37,420 bases of DNA from Pirellulaceae bacterium (GTDB lineage Bacteria > Planctomycetota > Planctomycetia > Pirellulales > Pirellulaceae), in contig JASMLW010000155.1 of the NCBI GenBank assembly GCA_030748485.1, forward strand, positions 1 to 37,420, given 5' to 3'. Position 1 is the stretch's first letter; the number at the start of each line of letters is the position of its first letter. The position numbers were made by a program, and so were the translations under genes. The notes beneath the pieces were generated by a model. That model was not told the DNA's origin. It saw only the letters and a list, made by a program, of their open reading frames with translations, and did no database searches. Positions 1 through 9,799 of the stretch are shown here, in pieces.

Positions 1-377
1 ACCGGTTGCGAATCAAGACACCTTCGCCCGATCAGATCGCGCGTTACCTGTCCGGCGGCAATCAACAGAAAGTCGTGCTCGGCAAGTGGCTCTCCCTCTC
101 ACCAAAGGTCTTGTTGTTGGACGAGCCGACGCGCGGGATCGATGTGGGAGCCAAGCAGGAAATCTACCGGTTGATGGAGGAGTTGGCCGCGGAAGGCGTG
201 GCGATTCTCTTCGCCTCCAGCGAGATGGAGGAGATTCTGGGGATGAGCGATCGGGTGCTGGTGATGCACGAAGGGCGCTTGGCGGGCGCGATTCCTCGCC
301 ACGAACTCAGCGAGGAATCGGTCATGCGGTTGGCGACCGGCGGCGATCTCGTGGAGGCGGCGGGTGACCAGAACTGA
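1..377 (+). CDS. Sugar ABC transporter ATP-binding protein, C-terminal fragment
   Basis: This is the last ~124 residues of an ATPase whose beginning lies before the window; the frame is open to the left edge, so no start is claimed. An ABC signature of the carbohydrate importer type ([15 protein letters not shown]) is followed by a Walker B segment ([19 protein letters not shown]) and a H-loop region rewritten as [13 protein letters not shown]. The GGNQQK signature and the [12 protein letters not shown] block are typical of the second ATPase domain of RbsA/MglA/XylG proteins, which power uptake of pentoses or galactosides. In this half the usual H-loop histidine is replaced by serine, as I recall for the family. 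It lies 26 bases before an RbsC-like permease, so the two form a transporter operon. The sugar cannot be told from this fragment. Confidence 0.9.
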   Translation, partial: RLRIKTPSPDQIARYLSGGNQQKVVLGKWLSLSPKVLLLDEPTRGIDVGAKQEIYRLMEELAAEGVAILFASSEMEEILGMSDRVLVMHEGRLAGAIPRHELSEESVMRLATGGDLVEAAGDQN

Positions 378-403
378 AGCTATGTAAGTGACATGGAACA
401 GAC

Positions 404-1870
404 ATGAATCTGAAGGTTCTCGGCATCTTGATTTTATTGCTGACGCTTTACGTTGGCATGTGCGCCGCGACGCCGGACACGTTTCTCAAGGGCAACAACC
501 AGGAGAACCTGTTGCGCCGCACGTCGCTGTACGGGATTCTCGCCGTCGGCGTGGCGTTTGTGATCATCACGGGCGGTATCGATCTCTCAATTGGTTCGAT
601 CGTCTGCCTGACCGGCTGTTTGCTGTCGATGTTTCTCACCGTCGACTACAGGGCGGTGGGCGTCGAGTCGATCGAGTCGATCCGCGGCGACAAGATTGAG
701 TTGAGGCCGGGGGTGCGGCAGTATCAGACGGGGGATCAGATCCGCTTCTCGGGGGGGATCCGCGCGGATAATGCGCGGGTGCGGATCGTGGACATCGAAC
801 ACACGGGCGAGTCGACGACGTTTACGGTCGACCGCTCATTGGCGCGGCGCGAGAGCCGTGGGCGGGTGACGACGTTCCAGAAGATCACGACGTTCTCGGC
901 GAGCGGCGACGCGCCGACGATCATGCTTGCTGGATCCGACGACCTGCAGCCGCGCGACCGAGTGACGCTCATCTCGCCCGACGAAGAGAAGGAGTTTAAT
1001 CTCACCGTCGTCGCCGCCGAGCAACAAGCGGGCGGCTGGCAACTGACGTTGAATGAGAAGCTGCACGACGAGTTCTCGATGGAGTGGGTGGCTGTGCCGA
1101 TCGAGCGGTCTCAGCGGATGCCGGTCGTGGCCGCCGTGTGCTTGACGCTGCTCATCGCCGTCGTTCTGGGATTGGTGCATGGGTTGTTGGTGACCAAGGT
1201 TGAGTTGAAACCGTTCGTCGTCACGCTCTGCGGTCTGCTGATCTACCGCGGCATGTCGCGGTGGCTTGTCGCCGACCAGGTGCAGGGGTTCGGCGCTGAG
1301 TTTCCCGGTTTGCGTTCGCTGGCGACCGGCAAGCTGGAACTGGTCAGCGGCGAGAACGCGTTTGGGATTCCCTACCCGCTGTTCATCATGTTGTTCGTCG
1401 CGTTGGGTGCCGCCGTCTTGCTGAACAAGACCGTCTGGGGCCGTTATTTGCAAGCCTTGGGACGCAACGAGGAAGCGGCGAAATACTCGGGCATCGACAC
1501 GCATCGCGTGACCATCATGGCGTACGTGATCTGCACGACACTGGCCGCCTTGGGCGGCATGCTGTTCGCGCTCGATTCGAATTCAGTTTCGCCCGCTAAC
1601 TTCGGCAACTTCTTTGAGCTCTACGCGATTGCCGCGGCCGTGTTGGGCGGTTGCTCGCTGCGCGGCGGCGAGGGCGGCATTCTCGGCGTGCTGATCGGTA
1701 CGGCCGTGATGCGGTTGCTGTATAACTTAATCGTGCTGCTGGGCATCTCCGGCCGGCTGGAGTTCGCCATCATTGGGATCGTGATCTTGAGCGGAGTCAC
1801 CGCCGACGGCGTGATTCAACGGCTCGTCGCCTGGCGTCGCACGGCGCGCGATTCGTCCGCGGCCAACTAG
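404..1870 (+). CDS. RbsC-type sugar ABC transporter permease with large inserted domain
   Basis: Inner-membrane permease of a sugar importer, partner of the ATPase just upstream. Family marks are clear: a first helix (residues ~4-22), the block GVAFVIITGGIDLSIGS near residue 50, VHGLLVTKVELKPFVVTL near 258, the cytoplasmic coupling segment LGRNEEAAKYSGI, and a C-terminal pair of helices. RbsC proteins are usually ~310-350 residues; this one has 488. The excess is a polar, probably beta-rich stretch of about 150 residues (roughly 83-238) placed between two transmembrane helices where the family normally has a short loop. The ATG at 404 gives a normal N-terminal helix; no strong ribosome site precedes it. 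Both membrane parts remain complete, so the insertion does not look like a frameshift. Sugar specificity is unknown. Confidence 0.88.
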   Translation: MNLKVLGILILLLTLYVGMCAATPDTFLKGNNQENLLRRTSLYGILAVGVAFVIITGGIDLSIGSIVCLTGCLLSMFLTVDYRAVGVESIESIRGDKIELRPGVRQYQTGDQIRFSGGIRADNARVRIVDIEHTGESTTFTVDRSLARRESRGRVTTFQKITTFSASGDAPTIMLAGSDDLQPRDRVTLISPDEEKEFNLTVVAAEQQAGGWQLTLNEKLHDEFSMEWVAVPIERSQRMPVVAAVCLTLLIAVVLGLVHGLLVTKVELKPFVVTLCGLLIYRGMSRWLVADQVQGFGAEFPGLRSLATGKLELVSGENAFGIPYPLFIMLFVALGAAVLLNKTVWGRYLQALGRNEEAAKYSGIDTHRVTIMAYVICTTLAALGGMLFALDSNSVSPANFGNFFELYAIAAAVLGGCSLRGGEGGILGVLIGTAVMRLLYNLIVLLGISGRLEFAIIGIVILSGVTADGVIQRLVAWRRTARDSSAAN

Positions 1871-1965
1871 CTGAAACCGCCCGCCGGCGCGAACTCAGAC
1901 GTCGTCCGATCGCGCTATTCGCCGCCACTGTCGAAACACAAGTCACTCAAGGAGCTACTGCGACG

Positions 1966-3009
1966 ATGAGCGACTCGGATTCTCAACTCGATCGCTATTC
2001 CCGCCAGATGCGGTTTCCTCCGATCGGCGAGCCGGGCCAGCGCGCGCTGCGGGAGGCGACGGCCTTGGTGTGTGGTTGCGGCGCGTTGGGATCCGTCCTG
2101 GCCAACACGTTGGCGCGGGCCGGCGTCGGCAAGCTGCGCATCGTCGACCGCGACTTCCTCGAACTGAACAATCTCCAGCGGCAGGTGCTGTACGACGAGA
2201 ACGACGTGGCGGAGGGACTGCCCAAGGCGGTCGCCGCGGCGGCCAAGCTACAGCGGATCAACTCCGAGATCGAGATCGAACCGATCGTCGCCGACGTCGA
2301 TTGCGAGAACATCCTCTCGCTGATCGACGGAGCCGATGTGGTTGTCGACGGGACCGACAATTTCGAGACGCGATTCTTGGTCAACGACGCGTCGTTGCGA
2401 ACGGGCGTTCCCTGGGTTTACGGTGGCTGCATTGGAGCCGAAGGTCAGTCGATGACGATTCTGCCGGGCGACACTGCGTGCCTCCGCTGCCTGCATCCGG
2501 ACGCCCCGCCGCCCGGTTCAACCCCGACCTGCGACGCGGCCGGAATCCTCGGACCGATTATCAACGTGATCGCCTCGATTCAAGCGTGCGAAGCGATCAA
2601 GATTCTCAGCGGCAACCGCGCTGCGGTCAGTCGAGCGCTGGCGATCGTCGAGCTGTGGGACAATCGGCTGCGGCACGTCAAGCTCGACAAGCTTCGCGCG
2701 GCTGCGCAATGTCCCGCCTGTCGCGGCGAGGAGTTCCCTTGGCTCGACGGCCAGAAGGGAAGCCAGACGGCCGTCCTCTGTGGACGCAACGCCGTGCAGC
2801 TCAGTTTCGCCGAGCGAAAGCAGATCAACCTGGATCACTTGGCCGAGCAGTTGAACGGAGTCGGCCAGGTCGCCCGCAACGCCTACCTGTTGAGGCTTGA
2901 AGTGGACGAATACCGCTTGACGGTTTTCCCCGACGGTCGCGCGATCATTCAGGGCACCGAGGAGATCGCCGAAGCCAAGACGGTCTACGCCAAGTACATC
3001 GGCAGCTGA
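1966..3009 (+). CDS. E1-like adenylyltransferase (ThiF/MoeB/HesA family) with extra C-terminal domain
   Basis: Cytoplasmic enzyme expected to adenylate the C-terminal glycine of a ubiquitin-like sulfur carrier (ThiS, MoaD or similar) using ATP. Visible marks: RYSRQMRFPPIG at the N-terminus, the nucleotide-binding loop GCGALGS (37-43), the DRDFLELNNLQRQ block (61-73) that binds ATP and magnesium, VVDGTDNFETR, and two zinc-binding pairs C172/C175 and C249/C252. C189 in PTCDAAGI is in place for the conserved cysteine. The first ~255 residues are a full E1-like domain. Residues ~268-347 form an additional domain beginning VLCGRNAVQL, seen in some ThiF-like proteins. No carrier protein or thiamine or molybdopterin gene lies nearby, so the pathway is open. 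An AAGGAG motif (1949-1954) precedes the ATG. Confidence 0.85.
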   Translation: MSDSDSQLDRYSRQMRFPPIGEPGQRALREATALVCGCGALGSVLANTLARAGVGKLRIVDRDFLELNNLQRQVLYDENDVAEGLPKAVAAAAKLQRINSEIEIEPIVADVDCENILSLIDGADVVVDGTDNFETRFLVNDASLRTGVPWVYGGCIGAEGQSMTILPGDTACLRCLHPDAPPPGSTPTCDAAGILGPIINVIASIQACEAIKILSGNRAAVSRALAIVELWDNRLRHVKLDKLRAAAQCPACRGEEFPWLDGQKGSQTAVLCGRNAVQLSFAERKQINLDHLAEQLNGVGQVARNAYLLRLEVDEYRLTVFPDGRAIIQGTEEIAEAKTVYAKYIGS

Positions 3010-3029
3010 GCGGCGTCGTCGCGCGGTCG

Positions 3030-3896
3030 CTATCCAATCAGGAAGCCGGCGAATTGACCACGAGCCGCGGCCCGTCTGCGAAGTTGGTCAAGCGCGTCCG
3101 CCTGCTCGGCCGGCGTGGTGGACGTGTCGTCGCGCAGCCGAATTATTATCGGTTGTTCAACAGCGGCTGTGGGAATCTCATCGCCGCGAACGATTTCCGC
3201 GACCGCGGCGTGAGCCCACGGCGTCGTCAATCCGTTTTCCCACGCCGCAGCCGGCGCGGTGGCCGCCAGCAGTTGGTTGGGAGCGGCGCGACGCAGGTCG
3301 CCAGCGACGACTGATGAGTCCGCCGGCACGATCACCAGCGACACGGCCGGCCAGCGCGAGACCCGCCGCAGCGCTTCGACGGCGGCGGGAATCTCGGCGA
3401 CGATGCGGACGCCGGCACGAGTGGCGGCGGCGCACATCTCGTCGTCCGGACTCGCCGCCAAGACGGCGCGGTTCGCCGCGGAGCAGCCACCCCAGTCGAT
3501 CGGGCCGGCGGTCGCCGCCGCGCAAACAGTCCACCGTTCCCCAGTGGCCCAGATCCGACCTCGCCGGACACCGCGCGGTTGCATGCCGAAGAGTTGGCGG
3601 TTTTCGGCGAGTTGTCCAGTCGGTCCGTGGAGCGTCACGGTCGCTTCATACCATTGCGGCAGCGCGGGAGACCAAAAGCAGGGGTCGGGCACGACGGCTC
3701 GGGCGAGCGGAGAATCGCCGGGCTCCACGGGCGTCAGCGGCGCCCGCGCGGGTAGCGTTGTCGACCGGCTGCTAAACGGTCCATAGATCGAGCCGCCCAG
3801 TTGGTGACCGCGATCAGCCGTCTCGGGCAGTCGCGCATAGACGTGGGCGAGCGTGTCGTTGGCGTCGCCGAAGAACAGGTCGAGCTTGTCGAGCAT
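3030..3896 (-). CDS. Hypothetical protein with glycoside hydrolase 2-like beta-sandwich signature
   Basis: A 288-residue protein I do not recognise as a whole. Residues 71-87 (DPCFWSPALPQWYEATV) resemble the end of the immunoglobulin-like domain of family 2 glycosidases, where a phrase of the type DP-x-LWSP-x-LP-x-LY-x-x-x-V is common. The next part (ENRQLFGMQPRGVRRGRIW) sits where those enzymes have FGIR and the entry to the catalytic barrel. The remaining C-terminus has alternating hydrophobic strands and helices (GVRIVAEIP, VSLVIVPAD) like part of a barrel, but it is too short for a complete one and I see no clear pair of catalytic acids. There is no signal peptide. It begins 9 bases after the uvrA stop, so the two are probably co-transcribed. 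Function unknown; the glycosidase likeness is inference and may be a degenerate remnant. Confidence 0.65.
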   Translation of the reverse strand: MLDKLDLFFGDANDTLAHVYARLPETADRGHQLGGSIYGPFSSRSTTLPARAPLTPVEPGDSPLARAVVPDPCFWSPALPQWYEATVTLHGPTGQLAENRQLFGMQPRGVRRGRIWATGERWTVCAAATAGPIDWGGCSAANRAVLAASPDDEMCAAATRAGVRIVAEIPAAVEALRRVSRWPAVSLVIVPADSSVVAGDLRRAAPNQLLAATAPAAAWENGLTTPWAHAAVAEIVRGDEIPTAAVEQPIIIRLRDDTSTTPAEQADALDQLRRRAAARGQFAGFLIG

Positions 3897-3905
3897 TGAG
3901 CCCCG

Positions 3906-6731
3906 CTAGTCGGCGGCCTCCGCCAGGTCCAGCGCTTCGGCCAAGAACTGGCCGGTCAGCGACTCCGGCGTGCGGGCGACTTTTTCCGGCGTGCCGGCGG
4001 CGACGACTTTGCCGCCGAAGTCGCCCGCGCCAGGGCCCAGGTCGACGATGAAATCGGCCGCTTTCATGATCTGCAGATTGTGCTCGACCACGATCAGCGA
4101 GTGCCCGACGTTGACCAGGGCGTCGAAGCAATCGAGCAGTTGTACGATGTCGGAAAAATGCAGTCCCGTCGTCGGCTCGTCGAGAATGAACAGTGTGCGG
4201 TTGCGTTTGGCGGTCGACATGTAGGCGGCCAGTTTGAGCCGTTGAGCTTCGCCGGCGGACAGCGTGTTGGCGGGTTGCCCAAGCCGCAGATAGTCGAGAC
4301 CGACGTCGATGAGCCGCTTGAGGCGAGTTTGGACTTTGGTTTGACCGCGAAAGAAAGAAAACGCTTCGCGGACAGTCATCTCCAACACGTCGGCGATGTT
4401 TCGCCCACGATAGGTCACGTCGAGGATTTCGTCGCGGTAGCGCGTGCCGCCGCACTGCGGGCAGCGCCGATAGACGTCGGCCAGGAACTGCATATCGATC
4501 TTCTCGTATCCGTCGCCCTCACAACTGCTGCAGCGTCCGCCGTCGACATTGAAACTGAAATGTCCGGCGGAGTAGTTGTGCGTGCGGGCCTCGATCGTAT
4601 CGGCGAAGACGGCGCGGATTTGATCAAACGCTTTGATGTAGGTGACCGGGTTGGAGCGCGGCGAGCGACCGATTGGACTCTGGTCGACGAGCACGACGTC
4701 GTCGATCTGCCCGTCGCCGTAGACGTCATCGTACGGGTACGGTTTGGCAGCATCCTTGCGCTTGCGGCGACAGAGCGCGCCGTACAGCGTGTCTTGGACG
4801 AGCGTACTCTTCCCCGCGCCGCTGACGCCGGTGACTAGGCACAGCATCCCCAGCGGGAATTCGACGGTGATGTCTCGCAGGTTGTTGCCGCGGGCTCCGG
4901 CCAGGCGAATCCAACCGTGGTTGGGCTGGCGGCGATCGCTCGACGCGCCAAAGCCCCGCCGCCTCGAAAGGTACTCACCGGTCAGGCTGGCGTCCGGCTC
5001 TTTCAGCTCGTCTAGAGTACCTGTGAAGACGACCGCGCCGCCGCGCTCGCCCGCCCCGGGACCAATCTCGGCCAGGTAGTCGGCGGCCTCCAGCATCTCC
5101 TCTTCGTGCTCGACGACCACAACCGTGTTGCCGCGATCGCGGAGGCCTTCGATCGAGTGGACCAGTCGGCGGACGTCGCGCGGATGCAGTCCGACAGTCG
5201 GTTCATCGAGCACGTAGAGCATGTTGACGAGCGTGGAGCCGAGCGCCGAGGTCAATGCGACGCGTTGCGCTTCCCCGCCGCTCAACGTCCGCAGCGTGCG
5301 ATCGAGCGCCAGGTATCCGAGTCCGACATCGACCAGGTAGGTGAGTCGCGCCTGGACTTGCTCGAGCATGACTTTGGCGACCGCCAAGTCCCAGTCGCTC
5401 AATTCGAGTTGGTCGAAGAACTCGCACGCCTCCGCGATCCGCATCCGGCTGATGTCGGCGATGCTCAACCCGCCGATTTTCGTCGCCAGCGCATTGGGGT
5501 TCAGCCGCGCGCCTCGGCACGCCGGGCACTCTCGATAGCTGCGCCATCGGCTCAGGAAGACGCGGAGGTGCATCTTGTATTTCCGCCGCTCGAGCCAGCT
5601 AAAGAACCCTTGCAGGCCGCCGAACTCGCAGCCCGGGGCCCCTTCGCGAATCACGGTGACTTGTTCATCGGTCAGTTCTGAGAACGGCGCATCGACGGGA
5701 ACTCCACATTCGTTGGCGATCTCCAGCAGCCGCTCCAGTTCGTGAGCATAGGCGGGCGTGTTCCAGGGCGCGATCGCTCCCTCGCGAATCGTCTTGGCGG
5801 GATCGGGGACGACCAACTCCATGTCGATGTCGATGATGTTCCCAAAGCCTTCGCAGTCGGGGCAGGCCCCCAGCGGGCTGTTGAAGCTGTAGAGTCGGGG
5901 CTCGGGTTTGGGGTATTCGATCTGGCAATCTTCGCACACCAGCGCCGCGTTGAAGCCGACGCGGCGGAACGGCCGGCCGTCGATTAGCAGCCCGTTGCCT
6001 TCACTCTGCTGGTCGACGTGAACGAGTCCGCAGCAGCGCCCCTCGCCGAGTGCGAAGGCCGTTTCGAATGAGTCGTGCAAACGATCTTGAGGCGTCGAGC
6101 CGAGCGTGACGCGGTCGACGATGGCGTAAATTGATTGGGGAATCGCGGCGACCGCCGGGCCTTGATCCAAGTGGTGGGTGACTCCGTCGGCGACAACCCG
6201 CACCATCCCTTCCTCGCGCAACTGGGCCAACGTCGGCTCGACGTCGTCAACCGCTTGGATGGGTCGTTCAAAGGCGATCAGCGCCCGCGCGCCGTCGGGA
6301 TGAGTTTGCAGCGATTCGGCGGCGGCCTGCGCGGTGTCAGGCTGAACCAGCCGCCCGCAGCCGCGGCAGTGCGTCTTGCCGGCGCGGGCGAACAGCAGAC
6401 GCAAGTAGTCGGCTGTTTCCGTGGCTGTGCCGACCGTCGCTCGGCTGGATCGCGACGTGTTTTTGTGAGTCACGGCGACGGCGGGCGGAATGCCCTCAAT
6501 CCGTTCCGCGGCGGGCTTCTCGAGCTGTTCCAGGAATTGCCGCGTGTAGGGCGAGAAACTTTCGATGTAGCGCCGCTGGCCCTCCGCGTACAGCGTGTCC
6601 AAAGCCAGACTGGTTTTGCCGCTGCCGCTGACGCCGCAGATCACGACTAACTTGCCGTGGGGAATGTCGAGATCCACTGACCGCAGGTTGTGGACCTCGA
6701 CGCCTTCCAATCGTATGAAACTATCGGACAA
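3906..6731 (-). CDS. uvrA: Excinuclease ABC subunit A
   Basis: Damage-recognition ATPase of nucleotide excision repair, which loads UvrB onto damaged DNA. At 941 residues it matches the usual length. In order: Walker A GVSGSGKTS (33-41), the UvrB-interaction region, a first zinc module with CEDC near 265 and CPDC about 20 residues later, signature LSGGEAQRVAL near 484 with DEPTVGLHPRD, a second Walker A GVSGAGKS near 635, a second zinc module with CSSC near 732 and CPQC, and a second signature LSAGEAQRLKL near 823 with DEPTTGLHFSD. The second signature has alanine where LSGGEAQR is usual, and the segment TSRSSRATVGTATET departs from the common NPRSTVGTVTEI. The start is a TTG (6729-6731), with GGAGTGA about 9 bases upstream on that strand and no better ATG. 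Planctomycetes often carry more than one uvrA, so this may be one paralogue. Confidence 0.93.
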   Translation of the reverse strand: MSDSFIRLEGVEVHNLRSVDLDIPHGKLVVICGVSGSGKTSLALDTLYAEGQRRYIESFSPYTRQFLEQLEKPAAERIEGIPPAVAVTHKNTSRSSRATVGTATETADYLRLLFARAGKTHCRGCGRLVQPDTAQAAAESLQTHPDGARALIAFERPIQAVDDVEPTLAQLREEGMVRVVADGVTHHLDQGPAVAAIPQSIYAIVDRVTLGSTPQDRLHDSFETAFALGEGRCCGLVHVDQQSEGNGLLIDGRPFRRVGFNAALVCEDCQIEYPKPEPRLYSFNSPLGACPDCEGFGNIIDIDMELVVPDPAKTIREGAIAPWNTPAYAHELERLLEIANECGVPVDAPFSELTDEQVTVIREGAPGCEFGGLQGFFSWLERRKYKMHLRVFLSRWRSYRECPACRGARLNPNALATKIGGLSIADISRMRIAEACEFFDQLELSDWDLAVAKVMLEQVQARLTYLVDVGLGYLALDRTLRTLSGGEAQRVALTSALGSTLVNMLYVLDEPTVGLHPRDVRRLVHSIEGLRDRGNTVVVVEHEEEMLEAADYLAEIGPGAGERGGAVVFTGTLDELKEPDASLTGEYLSRRRGFGASSDRRQPNHGWIRLAGARGNNLRDITVEFPLGMLCLVTGVSGAGKSTLVQDTLYGALCRRKRKDAAKPYPYDDVYGDGQIDDVVLVDQSPIGRSPRSNPVTYIKAFDQIRAVFADTIEARTHNYSAGHFSFNVDGGRCSSCEGDGYEKIDMQFLADVYRRCPQCGGTRYRDEILDVTYRGRNIADVLEMTVREAFSFFRGQTKVQTRLKRLIDVGLDYLRLGQPANTLSAGEAQRLKLAAYMSTAKRNRTLFILDEPTTGLHFSDIVQLLDCFDALVNVGHSLIVVEHNLQIMKAADFIVDLGPGAGDFGGKVVAAGTPEKVARTPESLTGQFLAEALDLAEAAD

Positions 6732-6832
6732 GACCGATCACTCCGACCAGTGGTTGCCGTTGAGTGGTAACAAACGGGCCATCCTAGTGTGTTTGCTGAT
6801 GGCTGGCCAGTACGATGCCGGTTGTCGTTTGT

Positions 6833-6838
6833 TATAAT
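6833..6838 (+). promoter_or_regulatory. Candidate -10 element in the divergent uvrA/6914 intergenic region
   Basis: TATAAT, a perfect match to the sigma-70 -10 consensus, stands 75 bases before the GTG start at 6914, in the 182-base gap between the divergently read uvrA and the membrane-protein/cupin/ligA side. I find no good -35 match 16-18 bases upstream. It is plausible as the promoter of the 6914-9698 genes but rests on one hexamer. Confidence 0.35.
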
Positions 6839-6913
6839 CGGCCGCCGCTCGCCAATCGCCACGAGCCACGCGAGCTCCCCATAACGTGACGAAACAGATC
6901 GCGAGGTTGCGCC

Positions 6914-7261
6914 GTGGCGCAGAGGAAACCAGTCAATCCTTTCTACATCGTCCTGGTCATCGTCGGCGTCGCCTTCATGTTGACCGTGTTTTCTCACACG
7001 GTGCTGGCGTTTCGCGACGCCAGCCCCGATCGGGTCGCGGACACTTCCGCGTCGGGCGAGTCGTTGATGGCGTTCTTGCGGGATCACGGCGTGACCGTCA
7101 TCACCGTCGAACTTGTCGTCTTGGCGATCGCCACCGTCGCGGCGATCACCACCGACGAGTTTTGGATGCGGCGGGCTGGACAGGTCGCCGAGAACAGCGC
7201 CGCCGGTGAACCAGCGGGAGCCGCGCCTCCCGCAAATGACCCCGAGGAGAGCGAATCATGA
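6914..7261 (+). CDS. Small two-helix membrane protein, unknown function
   Basis: A 115-residue protein I cannot assign to a family. It starts with GTG at 6914. A hydrophobic helix at residues ~11-32 (FYIVLVIVGVAFMLTVFSHTVL) and a second at ~60-79 (VTVITVELVVLAIATVAAIT) are joined by a polar segment of ~28 residues. The C-terminal ~30 residues are rich in alanine, proline and acidic residues and likely lie free in the cytoplasm or periplasm. Its TGA overlaps the ATG of the following cupin gene (ATGA at 7258-7261), which indicates translational coupling, so it probably acts with or is expressed with the cupin. No catalytic motif is visible. Confidence 0.7.
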   Translation: MAQRKPVNPFYIVLVIVGVAFMLTVFSHTVLAFRDASPDRVADTSASGESLMAFLRDHGVTVITVELVVLAIATVAAITTDEFWMRRAGQVAENSAAGEPAGAAPPANDPEESES

Positions 7262-7644
7262 AGGTCCAGTCGGGATGCGAAGTCGACCAGCAACCAGTCA
7301 GCATGGAGGGGGCCCACGGCTGCAAAGTCCGTTGGCTCGTCGGTGAACCGGACGGAGCTCCCAACTTTGCGATGCGCGAATTTGAGATCGAGCCGGGCGG
7401 TTTTACTCCGCGACATCATCACCCCTACGAGCACGAAGTTTTTGTGCTGGCCGGGGAGGGCGAGGTTTGGGAGGGAGACCGGGCTCATCCACTGTCGGCG
7501 GGCGATGTGATCTACGTCGCTCCCAACGACGTGCACCAGTTCAAGAACACCGGGTCCGCGGCGATGAGGTTTCTCTGCATGGTTCCCCACACGTCAGCTC
7601 AGCCCACCGTCGCGCCGCCCGAGTGCGGCGTGGAGGGCGACTGA
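7258..7644 (+). CDS. Single-domain cupin protein
   Basis: A 128-residue cupin barrel of the small, single-domain kind. Cupin motif 1 is seen as GGFTPRHHHPYEHEVFVLAGEG with H53, H55, E60 or nearby H59 as metal ligands, and motif 2 as GDVIYVAPNDVHQFKN with H93 as the last ligand. Such proteins bind a divalent metal and include dioxygenases, isomerases and sugar-binding sensors; the substrate cannot be read from the sequence. It overlaps the upstream membrane-protein gene by four bases, which argues for a shared mRNA, and ends 56 bases before ligA. Nothing unusual apart from the run of three histidines at 53-55. Confidence 0.85.
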   Translation: MKVQSGCEVDQQPVSMEGAHGCKVRWLVGEPDGAPNFAMREFEIEPGGFTPRHHHPYEHEVFVLAGEGEVWEGDRAHPLSAGDVIYVAPNDVHQFKNTGSAAMRFLCMVPHTSAQPTVAPPECGVEGD

Positions 7645-7676
7645 TCCACTCGCGGACCACTATCGCCATACCCTGA

Positions 7677-9698
<2,022 letters not shown>

Positions 9699-9799
9699 CG
9701 CCGTTGGCAGGAGACGCAGAGCGAGCCGCGATGCCAAAGACAGCCTTTCAATCGACAGACAAGACGAATCCACGAAGACATTAAGATCGAAGGAACACC

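Noticed and set aside
3010..3029. Possible bidirectional terminator between the convergent E1-like and glycosidase-like genes
   Set aside because: Only 20 bases, with no stem followed by a T run.
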